Positions 1 to 7,958 of a stretch of DNA of 53,086 nt are shown here, one piece after another (within the stretch, counting starts at the first letter, position 1; each line of letters opens with the position of its first letter). The position numbers and the translations under genes are program-made. The stretch covers positions 1-53,086 of the forward strand of contig NZ_FLQX01000096.1 of NCBI RefSeq assembly GCF_900089955.1. Reading direction: 5' to 3'. The notes below the pieces were generated by a model. It had not been told where the DNA came from. It saw only the letters and a program-made list of their open reading frames with translations, and ran no database searches. Source of the DNA: Candidatus Accumulibacter aalborgensis (lineage in GTDB: Bacteria; Pseudomonadota; Gammaproteobacteria; Burkholderiales; Rhodocyclaceae).

Positions 1-1
1 G

Positions 2-1684
2 ATCAGCCGCCGCGCGGCTGAGGCCCGCGCGACCGGGGTTTCGCAGCGTTGCCGAAAGGACACGGTGATGCTGGGCGATTTCCTGCAGTTGCGAGCGATG
101 GGCCAGACCAGCCAGGCGATTCAGCAATTGCTGAAGCTCGCACCCAACCTGGCCTGGCGTTTGCGCGACGACGGTACCGAGGAACAGGTTGCGCTGCAAA
201 CGGTTGCCGTCGGCAACAGGCTGCGAGTCAAGCCGGGCGAGAAGGTGCCCGTGGACGGCACGGTAATCGAGGGCACGAGTCGCATAGACGAATCCATGAT
301 CACCGGCGAGCCCGTGCCAGTGGCCAAAGCGGCCGGCGACAAAGTGACCGGCGCAACGGTGAACGGCAATGGCTCGTTGCTTGTCCTCGCCGAACGCGTC
401 GGTGCGGACACGCTGCTGGCACGTATCGTTCACATGGTCGGTGAAGCGCAGCGCACGCGAGCCCCGATCCAGCGGCTTGCCGATATCATCGCTGCCTGGT
501 TCGTCCAGATTGTCGTGGCGATTGCCGTCGTAACGGCACTCACGTGGTGGTTTTTTGGTCCGGAGCCGAGACTTGCATACGCTTTTGTAAACGCCGTTGC
601 CGTGTTGATCATCGCCTGCCCGTGTGCTGTCGGCCTCGCCACACCGATCTCGATGACCGTCGCCATGGGGCAAGGCGCGCGCGCCGGCATTCTGTTCCGC
701 AACGCCGAGGCGATCGAGCGGATGCGCGACATCGACACTCTGGTGGTGGACAAGACCGGTACGCTGACGCTCGGCCGTCCGTCGCTGACTGACTTCGTTG
801 CCGAGGGCATTGCAGAAGATGAAGCGCTGGCGCTCATCGCAGGTGTCGAACAACTTTCCGAGCATCCGATCGGGTTGGCGATCGTCGAGGGCGCCAAGTC
901 GCGTGGCCTGACACCAGGAGCGGCAGGCGCATTCGATGCCGTCAACGGTCTTGGCGTGCAAGCGGAGATCGATGGCCAGGCTGTGCTGGTCGGTAGCCGC
1001 AGCTTTCTCACGCAGCGCGGCGTCGACACCCAGCAGTGGGAAGGCAGGGCGGAAGCCTGGCGCGCCGAAGCCAAGACGGTGGTGTTCTTTGCCATTGACG
1101 GTGCGGCAGCGGGAATGGCGGCCGTCGCCGATCCGATCAAGGAAAGCACCCAGGAAGCGATTACGGCGCTCAAGAGTGCGGGCGTGCGCATCGTGATGCT
1201 CACTGGCGATTCGCGCAGCACCGCCGAAGCGGTCGCCCGTAGACTCGGCATCGACGAAGCGCTCGCCGAAGTGCTGCCCGAAGACAAGGCAGGTCACGTG
1301 AAGCGCCTGCAGGCCGAAGGGCGCAAGGTCGCGATGGCCGGCGACGGCATCAACGACGCGCCGGCGCTGGCGCAGGCCGACGTCGGCATCGCCATGGGCA
1401 CCGGCACCGACGTGGCCATGGAAAGCGCCGGCGTGACGCTGGTGAAAGGCGACCTGCGCGGCATTACGCGCGCCGCCGTTCTGTCACGCGCCACGATGCG
1501 CAACATCCGCCAGAACCTCGCTTTCGCCTTCGGCTACAACGCGCTCGGCATCCCGATTGCCGCCGGCGTGCTCTACCCGGCTTTCGGCCTGCTCCTGTCG
1601 CCGGTCTTCGCCGGCGCTGCCATGGCGCTCAGTTCGGTATCCGTGGTGACTAACGCCCTGCGTCTGAATCGCGTCAAGCTATGA
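2..1684 (+). CDS. copA: Copper-translocating P-type ATPase, 5' end cut by the window
   Basis: Inner-membrane P1B-type ATPase that exports Cu(I) from the cytoplasm. Counting from the GTG at 65, the order is the actuator TGEP near residue 80, the ion-binding CPC at 185-187, the phosphorylated DKTGT at 229, the SEHP motif of the N domain, and GDGIND near 426. The last two helices carry YN and MALSS motifs, which point to copper rather than zinc. The reading frame is open back to base 2, so the metal-binding domain and first helices lie outside the window. The residues before about 22 are arginine-rich and do not look like the membrane helix expected there, so the extreme left end may be poor sequence or a rearrangement. 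Function is sure; the true start is unknown. Confidence 0.93.
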   Translation: MSRRAAEARATGVSQRCRKDTVMLGDFLQLRAMGQTSQAIQQLLKLAPNLAWRLRDDGTEEQVALQTVAVGNRLRVKPGEKVPVDGTVIEGTSRIDESMITGEPVPVAKAAGDKVTGATVNGNGSLLVLAERVGADTLLARIVHMVGEAQRTRAPIQRLADIIAAWFVQIVVAIAVVTALTWWFFGPEPRLAYAFVNAVAVLIIACPCAVGLATPISMTVAMGQGARAGILFRNAEAIERMRDIDTLVVDKTGTLTLGRPSLTDFVAEGIAEDEALALIAGVEQLSEHPIGLAIVEGAKSRGLTPGAAGAFDAVNGLGVQAEIDGQAVLVGSRSFLTQRGVDTQQWEGRAEAWRAEAKTVVFFAIDGAAAGMAAVADPIKESTQEAITALKSAGVRIVMLTGDSRSTAEAVARRLGIDEALAEVLPEDKAGHVKRLQAEGRKVAMAGDGINDAPALAQADVGIAMGTGTDVAMESAGVTLVKGDLRGITRAAVLSRATMRNIRQNLAFAFGYNALGIPIAAGVLYPAFGLLLSPVFAGAAMALSSVSVVTNALRLNRVKL

Positions 1685-1870
1685 ATGAGGCGAAGCGCTA
1701 ATGGAGAATTTGGCCAGTCCACCCCGTTTCAAGCGTTGCAAGAGGCACTCCCGGCCGACGAAATGACGCCGGCAGCCGTTCTCCTGCTGGAACTTTGTCA
1801 CTGGCAGCGGGAACAGTTCCTTGAAGCGATCACAGTATTTGTCGAGACGACCACAAGCATCGTAGAATAG
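1685..1870 (+). CDS. Small hypothetical protein directly after copA
   Basis: A 61-residue frame begins at the ATG immediately after the copA stop, which would allow translational coupling. The C-terminal half is predicted helical, with a Leu-rich stretch followed by HWQREQF. I do not recognise a family. The last codons overlap the putative tRNA-Gly promoter. It may be a real small gene of the copper unit or a chance frame; the position is the main support. Confidence 0.4.
   Translation: MRRSANGEFGQSTPFQALQEALPADEMTPAAVLLLELCHWQREQFLEAITVFVETTTSIVE
1839..1868 (+). promoter_or_regulatory. Putative sigma-70 promoter of tRNA-Gly
   Basis: TTGTCG (1839-1844) and TAGAAT (1863-1868) are separated by 18 bases, and the mature tRNA begins 10 bases after the -10 box. 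The site overlaps the end of the small frame upstream. Confidence 0.45.
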
Positions 1871-1878
1871 CGTTCTTC

Positions 1879-1952
1879 GCGGGCGTCGTATAATGGTAAT
1901 ACCCTAGCTTCCCAAGCTAGAGCCGAGGGTTCGATTCCCTTCGCCCGCTCCA
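1879..1952 (+). tRNA. tRNA-Gly (anticodon CCC)
   Basis: A 74-base cloverleaf with encoded CCA. The acceptor arms GCGGGCG (1879-1885) and CGCCCGC (1942-1948) pair fully. The anticodon stem CTAGC/GCTAG encloses the loop TTCCCAA, giving anticodon CCC, which reads GGG. The T arm contains GGTTCGATTCC. It stands alone, with no other tRNA nearby. Confidence 0.96.
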
Positions 1953-2062
1953 CTTCCCGCTCATCACGCTGATTTGATGTAATTGGCGTGTGATCGGAAG
2001 TCCGTTTGGATGAGGAACGAAGCTCGGCGCCCCAGGGTGGAGATTGTGCTGGGGTTCCTGCG

Positions 2063-2947
2063 TCACCTCAACCTACGGAACTGTGGCGAAACTCGCCCAA
2101 CCCCTGCATTGGCACTCGCTGGCGAGAAGCGGGTCGCCGCTAGCCCCGAGACGACGATCAGCCCAATTGCCAGCCACGACCATCCGTCGTGGGCATCGTT
2201 CCACAGGATCACGCCGAACAGGCTGGCAAAGACCACCGTGCTGTAAGCCAGGGCTGCCGCCATCAGCGTTCTGGTGCCGGCGTAGGCACGGGTCATGGCC
2301 AGTTGCGCGCCGGTGGCAAAAATGGCGACACCGAGCAGCAGCGACCCGCTGCGCAGGTCGACCGGATGCGTTTCGGAAAGCAGCAGCCAGGTGCTCGCGC
2401 AGATCGACGAGACGAGCGAGAAGTAGAAGACGGTGCGCGTTTCCGGCTCGCCACGCGAACCGAGTTCGCGGAGGCTGAAATAGGCCATGCCGGCCAGCAC
2501 GCCCGAGCCCAGACCGATCAGTCCGCCGACCCATTGCCCGGAGTCCAGCGTCGGTCTGAGCAGCAGGCCGACGCCGGCCAGTCCCAGGAGCAGCGCGCCG
2601 AGAATTCCCACCGTCAGGCGCATGCCGGACAGCGCCAGGTAGAGTGCCAGGAAGATCGCCGAAGTGTAGTTGAGCGTCACTGCCGTGGCCAATGGCAGCA
2701 GGGTGATCGCCCAGAAGAAGGCGCACAGCGCCGAGAAGCCGACGGCGCCCCGGCTCACCTGCCAGCGCCAGTGGGGCGTTTTCAACGGCACGCGGCGCAG
2801 GCGGACTAGGGCGAACATGAGGATCAGCGAGAGGAAGCTGCGGTAGAAAACGATTTCCAACGCCGAGTGGGTAGCGGCAGCCAGCTTGACGCACACCCCC
2901 ATACAGGCGAACAGGAGGCTGGCGAGGATCATCCACAGGGATTGCAT
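2063..2947 (-). CDS. EamA/DMT-family transporter
   Basis: An inner-membrane protein of 294 residues with about ten hydrophobic helices arranged as two EamA repeats. The second half has the typical stretch GAQLAMTRAY followed by a helix rich in small residues. Members export or import small metabolites and the substrate cannot be told here. A TTG codon precedes the ATG at 2947; I chose the ATG. It is transcribed away from marC, so both probably use promoters in 2948-3072. No operon partner is seen. Confidence 0.88.
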   Translation of the reverse strand: MQSLWMILASLLFACMGVCVKLAAATHSALEIVFYRSFLSLILMFALVRLRRVPLKTPHWRWQVSRGAVGFSALCAFFWAITLLPLATAVTLNYTSAIFLALYLALSGMRLTVGILGALLLGLAGVGLLLRPTLDSGQWVGGLIGLGSGVLAGMAYFSLRELGSRGEPETRTVFYFSLVSSICASTWLLLSETHPVDLRSGSLLLGVAIFATGAQLAMTRAYAGTRTLMAAALAYSTVVFASLFGVILWNDAHDGWSWLAIGLIVVSGLAATRFSPASANAGVGRVSPQFRRLR

Positions 2948-3072
2948 CAAGGCGCTTTGCGGGAAGAGAAGCGCCGGATCTTACTCCCGTGCACCTCACT
3001 GAGGGCTGTGAGACTGCTAGACTACGTTATTGCCAACCCTTGCCTGGCCAACTGTGGGCGTGTCTATAGACC

Positions 3073-3705
3073 ATGGATTTTCCGATCAAACCGCTGATCA
3101 CGCTGCTGGCAATTGTCAACCCGATCGGCGTAATCCCGTTCTTCATCCACTTCACGCGCAACCTGAGTCTCTCGCAACGAGCGCAGACAGCCCGCGTCGC
3201 CGCGTTCTCCGTCTTTGTCGTGCTCGCCACCAGCGCCCTGGCGGGCCTCAAAGTGCTTGAGTTCTTCGGTATCTCGCTGGCCTCGTTTCAGGTCGGCGGC
3301 GGCATGCTGCTGCTGATCAGCTCGATGAACATGCTCAACGCACAGCCGGCCGAGTCGAGCGGACAGGACGTCGACGACGGCGCCAGTCGGGCGGACTCCG
3401 GCGCCAGCATTGCCGTCGTGCCGCTGACCATTCCACTGCTCACCGGTCCGGCATCGATCTCGACGGTAGTCATCTACGCCGAGAAAGCCAAGCATTTCTG
3501 GGAACTCGGCGTGCTCGTCGTCTATGGCCTGGCAATCGGCCTGGCCACCTGGCTGGCGCTGTCGGCCGCTGGGCGCATCGGCAAGTTCATGGGCCAGACC
3601 GGCATCAATGTGATGACCCGGCTGATGGGACTGATCCTCGCCGCGATCGCCGTCGAGGTCATGGCCGACGGATTGATCAAGCTCTTTCCGGTACTCGGAC
3701 GTTGA
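3073..3705 (+). CDS. MarC family integral membrane protein
   Basis: A 210-residue membrane protein with six predicted helices and the N-terminal signature IVNPIGVIPFF, typical of the MarC/NAAT family. Between helices 3 and 4 is a polar stretch (ESSGQDVDDGASRADSG) before the conserved AVVPLTIPLLTGPASI segment. Family function is poorly defined; some archaeal relatives carry neutral amino acids. It is a single gene, ending ahead of the bidirectional hairpin at 3768. Confidence 0.9.
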   Translation: MDFPIKPLITLLAIVNPIGVIPFFIHFTRNLSLSQRAQTARVAAFSVFVVLATSALAGLKVLEFFGISLASFQVGGGMLLLISSMNMLNAQPAESSGQDVDDGASRADSGASIAVVPLTIPLLTGPASISTVVIYAEKAKHFWELGVLVVYGLAIGLATWLALSAAGRIGKFMGQTGINVMTRLMGLILAAIAVEVMADGLIKLFPVLGR

Positions 3706-3767
3706 GCTCCGACGACGATGTACTGGGCAGCAGCAGCGCTCAGCGCGCAAACGACAAAACAAAGCAC

Positions 3768-3801
3768 AAAAAAGCGCGGAACCTGAAGTTCCGCGCTTTT
3801 T
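3768..3801. terminator. Bidirectional intrinsic terminator between marC and 6S RNA
   Basis: A perfect 9-bp stem, GCGCGGAAC (3774-3782) with GTTCCGCGC (3788-3796), has a 5-base loop, an A-run before it and a T-run after it. It can therefore end marC transcripts from the left and the zapA/6S transcript from the right. Confidence 0.88.
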
Positions 3802-3804
3802 GAA

Positions 3805-3997
3805 TGGCTGTCCCCGCGAGTGCCGTCAGGCCGGCATCCTGAACCTGGATTCAGATAGGCCGCCTTCCTTCCGCATCAGGTATGCCCGACATGAGGGGCA
3901 CACACAACAGCGGTTTCTATGGTCAGCGACCGATGCCAATTAGCATTGGTCCAAGGAATATATGACCTTAACAAACACCGCAGGGAACTCTCTCGGA
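3805..3997 (-). ncRNA. ssrS: 6S RNA
   Basis: About 190 bases directly downstream of zapA, the usual place of ssrS in proteobacteria, and ended by the terminator at 3768-3801. On the minus strand the 5' segment GTTCCCTGCGGTG (3988-3976) pairs with the 3' segment CACTCGCGGGGAC (3822-3810) with two single-base bulges. This gives the long closing stem of 6S RNA around an interior that can fold into an extended hairpin. 6S RNA binds sigma-70 RNA polymerase and down-regulates transcription in stationary phase. The call rests on position, size and closing stem; exact ends are estimates. Confidence 0.72.
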
Positions 3998-4034
3998 GGC
4001 TGATGTGGTCGTAAAAACCGTGCCAATCGACCCT

Positions 4035-4367
4035 CTATTGCGGCTTTAGCACCGCGTCAAGCTCTGCCTCCATGAAAGAAATTCTACGCCTAACGGCGTC
4101 GATGTCCACTCCTATTTCGGATTCAATTTTTTTATTTTGCTCCGGGCTGGCGTGAATCTGGCACAGGTGCTCGTGGGCGATGTTCAGGGCGGTCATGACT
4201 GCGATTCTCTCGGCGAGATTGCTCTTGGTCTTCTCGGCGATCTCGCGCATCTTGCCGTCGACGTAGGCCGCGGTATTGAGTAGTGCGGCACGTTCATCCG
4301 GCGGGCAGGCCACACGGTATCCCTTGCCAAGCAGGGTGATGTCGATAAAACTGGCTTCGTTGGGCAT
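4035..4367 (-). CDS. zapA: Cell division protein ZapA
   Basis: A 110-residue FtsZ-ring stabiliser. The N-terminal domain begins with IDITLLGKGYRVACPPDE and is followed by a long C-terminal helix (EQNKKIESEIGVDIDAVRRRI) that dimerises. In frame an upstream Met exists at 4574, but the 69 residues it would add are low-complexity and overlap the neighbouring gene, so I took the ATG at 4367. It lies 13 bases downstream of the ZapB-like gene, so the two are probably co-transcribed together with the 6S RNA. Confidence 0.93.
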   Translation of the reverse strand: MPNEASFIDITLLGKGYRVACPPDERAALLNTAAYVDGKMREIAEKTKSNLAERIAVMTALNIAHEHLCQIHASPEQNKKIESEIGVDIDAVRRRISFMEAELDAVLKPQ

Positions 4368-4380
4368 CGGATCAGAAGGT

Positions 4381-4581
4381 TCAGGCCTTGGCTGCGGGCA
4401 GTTGCTGGGCAAGGTGTTCGAGCCGGGCGCAGGCAGCTCCCATGCGCTCGGCCAGGCGCTCCTTGTCGGTGTCGGCGGCGGCGAGTTGTTCCCGAAGCCC
4501 ATCGTTCTCTGCGCGCAGGGTGCGGCAGAGGGATACGACCTGGGCAATCCGGCCTTCGAGCGCATTGAGTTCATTGAGCAT
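4381..4581 (-). CDS. ZapB-like / TIGR02449 coiled-coil protein
   Basis: A 66-residue, almost entirely coiled-coil protein (LNELNALEGRIAQVV onward, heptads to the end), of the small family encoded just upstream of zapA in many proteobacteria and thought to act in cell division. Position and size fit this family. The proposed promoter at 4589-4618 leaves almost no 5' untranslated region, so the mRNA may be leaderless. Confidence 0.8.
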   Translation of the reverse strand: MLNELNALEGRIAQVVSLCRTLRAENDGLREQLAAADTDKERLAERMGAACARLEHLAQQLPAAKA

Positions 4582-4588
4582 GGGCGAG

Positions 4589-4618
4589 ACTATAGATTCA
4601 AAATCCGTGTTCGGTCAA
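4589..4618 (-). promoter_or_regulatory. Putative sigma-70 promoter of the ZapB-like/zapA/6S unit
   Basis: Read on the minus strand, TTGACC (4618-4613) and TATAGT (4594-4589) are 18 bases apart. The first base of the downstream ATG is only 8 bases from the -10 box, so transcription would start at or next to the start codon. Confidence 0.5.
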
Positions 4619-4701
4619 GGCGTAAGGAACGACTCTCAAGGTAGTTTGTGGCACACCGGCCTCCTGCGGCAATCCGGGGTCGCTGGATGTCGACCGCACT
4701 G

Positions 4702-4736
4702 TATAATCCGTGCCTCCGCCGACATCAAGTGGCGGA
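4702..4736 (+). promoter_or_regulatory. Putative btuB -10 element and 5' leader hairpin
   Basis: A perfect TATAAT lies at 4702-4707, preceded by a TG, with no convincing -35 box. A TCCGCC/GGCGGA inverted repeat (4715-4720 and 4731-4736) would form at the very 5' end of the transcript, just before the riboswitch. Confidence 0.45.
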
Positions 4737-4743
4737 AGCTATC

Positions 4744-4929
4744 GTGCAAGGTGCCGCAACGCAGATTTGCTGCCGCGGTTAAACGGGAAACAGGTGCGTG
4801 TAGGTGAAACGCCATGCCTGTGCTGTCCCCGCAACGGTAAGCGAGTGTGGGTGTGTCGATAGGCCACTGGGTGAAATCCTGGGAAGGCGACATGTCAAGA
4901 CTCGTGAGCCCGGATACCGGCCTTCGCAC
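4744..4929 (+). promoter_or_regulatory. Cobalamin riboswitch (B12 element)
   Basis: The conserved blocks appear in order: GGTGCC, GGTTAAACGGGAA, GGTG, the core CCCCGCAACGGTAAGCG, GCCACTGGGTGAAATCCTGG with GGAAGGC, and GCCCGGATACCGGCC. GTGC (4744-4747) can pair with GCAC (4926-4929) to close the element. It lies about 150 bases ahead of btuB in the same direction, so adenosylcobalamin should repress the uptake operon. The stretch 4930-5075 between riboswitch and start codon holds the expression platform and an SD (GGGAG); no separate gene is convincing there. Confidence 0.95.
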
Positions 4930-5075
4930 ACGTGAACGGAAGTGCCGCGGGGATGCGGACACAAAACGCTCGGCGCTGGCGCCTGCTGGTGCGTCGTTGT
5001 CGCTCTCCCCTGTGCAATTCCGTATTTTGCTCGCCGGCTTGCGGGGACGCTTGTCGGCAAAAGGGAGAACCCATC

Positions 5076-6959
5076 ATGCCGCCGAATAAAGTGCACGCAG
5101 CTTGTGCCGCGAGACTTGCCAGTTTTGCCACCCTTGTCGTGGCTTTCGTGGTTTTCGTAGCCTTATTCCCCGCGGCAGGCTATGCCGACGATCTTCAAGT
5201 CGATCCAATTGTCGTCACCGCGACTCGACAGGCCACGCGTACCAGCGAGTTGACCAGCGATGTGTCGGTCATCACGCGCGACGAGATCGATCAGGCGGGC
5301 GAATCGACTCTTGCCAAATTGCTGGCCCGGCAACCGGGGATCCAGTACGTCGAAAACGGCGGCGCGGGGACCAACAGCGGCATTTTCATCCGCGGCGCCA
5401 ACACCAATCAATCGATCGTGCTGATCGATGGGCAACGCATCGGCTCGGCAACCAGCGGTAGCCCGGCGCTGTCGCGCATTCCTCTGGACCAGATCGAACG
5501 TATCGAAATCCTGCGCGGTCCGGCGTCATCGCTGTATGGTGCCGATGCCATCGGTGGGGTGATCCAGATCTTCACTCGCCGTGGCGAGGGGCCGACCCGG
5601 GTGAACGCGACTACCGGCTATGGCAGTTACGGCACGACCGATACCACCATCGGCGTCTCTGGTGGGTCGGATCTGATTTCCTACAGCGTACAGGCGGGTT
5701 ATCTGGATACCTCTGGCTTCAGCGCGATTAACAACCGGCGGAGCGTGTATTTCAACCCGGACCGGGATGGTTATTACAACAAGAACCTCAGTGCCAACCT
5801 GGCCGTACGTCCGGCAGCTGGCCAGGAAATCGGTGTCAATCTACTGGCCAGCCAGGGAACAAACCAGTACGACTCGAATGACTTCAGCCCTGCCGGCGCG
5901 GCGCAGAACTTCAACAGCGACCAGACCATCGGCTCGTTCTCGATGTACTCACGCAACCGCCTCAATCAAGCGTGGACCAGCACCTTGCGTGTCGGCCGCA
6001 GTACAGACGACACCACCGATTACGCCGGCAATATCAAGAGCAGTCGCTTCCGTACCGATATGGACCTGGCTTCCTGGCAGAACGACATCAAGCTTCCGGT
6101 CGGCGAAGCGCTGTTGGCTGCCGAGTACCTCAAGCAAAAAGTGTCCGGAACGACCGACTATGAGGTCAACGAGCGCATCATCCGCTCCGTGCTTGCCGGC
6201 TGGAACGGGCGCCTCGACGAACACCGACTGCAATTGAACGTGCGCCGCGATGACAACTCACAGTTTGGCGCGGAAACCACGGGTTCCGCTTCGTATGGCT
6301 ATCAATTCACGCCCGAATGGCGCGCGCACGTTTCCTATGGCACGGCATTTCATGCCCCGACCTTCAATGACCTTTACTATCCTGGTTTTGGCAATCCCGA
6401 TCTGAAGCCCGAAACGGCGAAGAATTCCGAGGTGGGTGTCAACTGGGAACGCGGCAGTCATCGTTTTTCTGCGGTTCTGTTCAACAACGATCTCACCAAC
6501 CTGATCCAGCTTCGTCCACCGACCTACGCACCAGTCAATGTCAGCCAGGCGCTTCTGCGCGGCGCCACGCTGACCTACGACGGACGTTTCTCGCCGTGGG
6601 CGCTGGGCGTCGTGCTTGACTTCCTCGATCCGCGCAACGAGGAACAAGGAGCCAATAACGGCAATCGGCTTCCTCGCCGCGCCGAGCAACAGATGAGCAG
6701 CTACGTGACGCGAACGCTTGGTCAGTGGGAATTGCGCGCGGAGTGGCAACTGGTCGGCAATCGCTATGAGGACCCTGCCAATCTCAAGCGTCTGGGTGGC
6801 TACGGTCTGGTCAACGTCTACGCAGATTACCGTTTGCAACGCGACTGGGCGTTCTTTGTCCGGGCCAACAACATCTTCGACAAGGCGTACGAAACCGCCG
6901 CCGACTTCGCTACTGCGGGTGCAAACATTTTCGTCGGCGTCCGTTACGCGCCGAAATAG
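5076..6959 (+). CDS. btuB: TonB-dependent vitamin B12 receptor
   Basis: An outer-membrane receptor of 627 residues that imports cobalamin with energy from TonB. It has a signal peptide (hydrophobic residues 15-35 ending AGYA), the TonB box DPIVVTATR, a plug domain (IFIRGANTNQSIVLIDGQRIG, LRGPASSLYGADAIGGVI) and a beta-barrel ending in the aromatic-rich strand IFVGVRYAPK. The ATG at 5076 has the SD GGGAG and puts the signal peptide at the N-terminus; an upstream in-frame Met at 4932 falls at the riboswitch edge. The cobalamin riboswitch and the following btuC-btuD make B12 the likely substrate. Confidence 0.94.
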   Translation: MPPNKVHAACAARLASFATLVVAFVVFVALFPAAGYADDLQVDPIVVTATRQATRTSELTSDVSVITRDEIDQAGESTLAKLLARQPGIQYVENGGAGTNSGIFIRGANTNQSIVLIDGQRIGSATSGSPALSRIPLDQIERIEILRGPASSLYGADAIGGVIQIFTRRGEGPTRVNATTGYGSYGTTDTTIGVSGGSDLISYSVQAGYLDTSGFSAINNRRSVYFNPDRDGYYNKNLSANLAVRPAAGQEIGVNLLASQGTNQYDSNDFSPAGAAQNFNSDQTIGSFSMYSRNRLNQAWTSTLRVGRSTDDTTDYAGNIKSSRFRTDMDLASWQNDIKLPVGEALLAAEYLKQKVSGTTDYEVNERIIRSVLAGWNGRLDEHRLQLNVRRDDNSQFGAETTGSASYGYQFTPEWRAHVSYGTAFHAPTFNDLYYPGFGNPDLKPETAKNSEVGVNWERGSHRFSAVLFNNDLTNLIQLRPPTYAPVNVSQALLRGATLTYDGRFSPWALGVVLDFLDPRNEEQGANNGNRLPRRAEQQMSSYVTRTLGQWELRAEWQLVGNRYEDPANLKRLGGYGLVNVYADYRLQRDWAFFVRANNIFDKAYETAADFATAGANIFVGVRYAPK

Positions 6960-6967
6960 ATCTCTCC

Positions 6968-7957
6968 ATGCCCACTCGCCGCCGGGCCTTGCTGATTCTC
7001 GCCGCTCTCGCCGGGCTGGCGCTGGGCTGCATCGCACTGGCGCTGATGGTCGGCAGCATGCCGATCAGCCCGGTCGAGGTCCTGTCGGCGCTCATCGACC
7101 AGGGCGCTGGCGTTGCCGGCGAAGTGGTCCGCAACCTGCGCCTGCCGCGGGCGCTGACAGGCTTCGCCTGTGGCGGTTTGCTGGCCCTCGCCGGTGCGCT
7201 GCTGCAGGTCTTGCTGCGCAACCCGCTGGCCGATCCTTACGTACTCGGGATTTCGGGCGGCGCCGGCATTGGCGCACTGCTGGCGATCGTTGGCGGCCTT
7301 GGGGTGGCGGGAATCAATGGTCTGGCTTTCGCTGGTGCGCTTGGCTCGATGCTGCTGGTTTTTGGCCTCGCGCACGGCGATGGTGGCTGGACCCAGTCGC
7401 GGCTGCTGCTCACCGGTGTGATCGTTGCCGCCGGCTGCGGCGCAGTCGTCACGCTGATGCTGGCGGTCGCTCCCGAGGACAGGCTGCGCGGCATGCTCTT
7501 CTGGCTGATGGGCGACCTGTCGCAGACGGGCGACCCGCAGCTTGCCCTGATCGTCCTCGCCGGGGTGCTGCTCCTGGCGCTGCCATTTGCGCGTGAACTC
7601 AACCTGCTGGCACGCGGGGCCGACGTCGCGCAAGCGCTCGGTGTGGCCGTGCGCCCATTGCGCAGAGGGGTCTACTTCGTCGCCTCGCTGGCCACTGCCG
7701 TCGCCGTCACGCATGCTGGTGCGATCGGCTTCATTGGCTTGATCGTGCCGCACGTGGTGCGTCTGGCGGCAGGCAACGATCAGCGCTTGCTGCTCCCCGC
7801 CTCGGTACTTGCCGGTGGCAGCCTGCTGGTGATCGCCGACACCCTGGCGCGGACGATGCTTGCACCGCAACAATTACCCGTCGGCGTGCTGACCGCTCTG
7901 ATTGGTGTCCCGGTCTTTCTCTTCCTGCTCACCCGCGCTTCACCTGGCCGACGCTGA
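6968..7957 (+). CDS. btuC: Vitamin B12 ABC transporter permease
   Basis: A FecCD-type permease of 329 residues with about ten helices. Family signatures are LRLPRALTGFACGGLLALAG, RNPLADPYVLGISGGA and the C-terminal GAIGFIGLIVPHVVR contact helix for the ATPase. It starts 8 bases after btuB and ends next to btuD, so it belongs to the riboswitch-controlled operon. The family also carries iron siderophores; the riboswitch context decides for cobalamin. It acts in the inner membrane with BtuD and a periplasmic BtuF that is not encoded here. Confidence 0.92.
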   Translation: MPTRRRALLILAALAGLALGCIALALMVGSMPISPVEVLSALIDQGAGVAGEVVRNLRLPRALTGFACGGLLALAGALLQVLLRNPLADPYVLGISGGAGIGALLAIVGGLGVAGINGLAFAGALGSMLLVFGLAHGDGGWTQSRLLLTGVIVAAGCGAVVTLMLAVAPEDRLRGMLFWLMGDLSQTGDPQLALIVLAGVLLLALPFARELNLLARGADVAQALGVAVRPLRRGVYFVASLATAVAVTHAGAIGFIGLIVPHVVRLAAGNDQRLLLPASVLAGGSLLVIADTLARTMLAPQQLPVGVLTALIGVPVFLFLLTRASPGRR

Positions 7958-7958
7958 G

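Noticed and set aside
2073-2999. A 308-codon open frame on the minus strand
   Set aside because: It overlaps the EamA gene in another register, is Arg/Pro-rich and has no membrane pattern; a shadow of GC-rich coding DNA.
4930-5075. An N-terminal extension of btuB starting at 4932
   Set aside because: It would begin at the riboswitch end, is Arg/Cys-rich and would bury the signal peptide.
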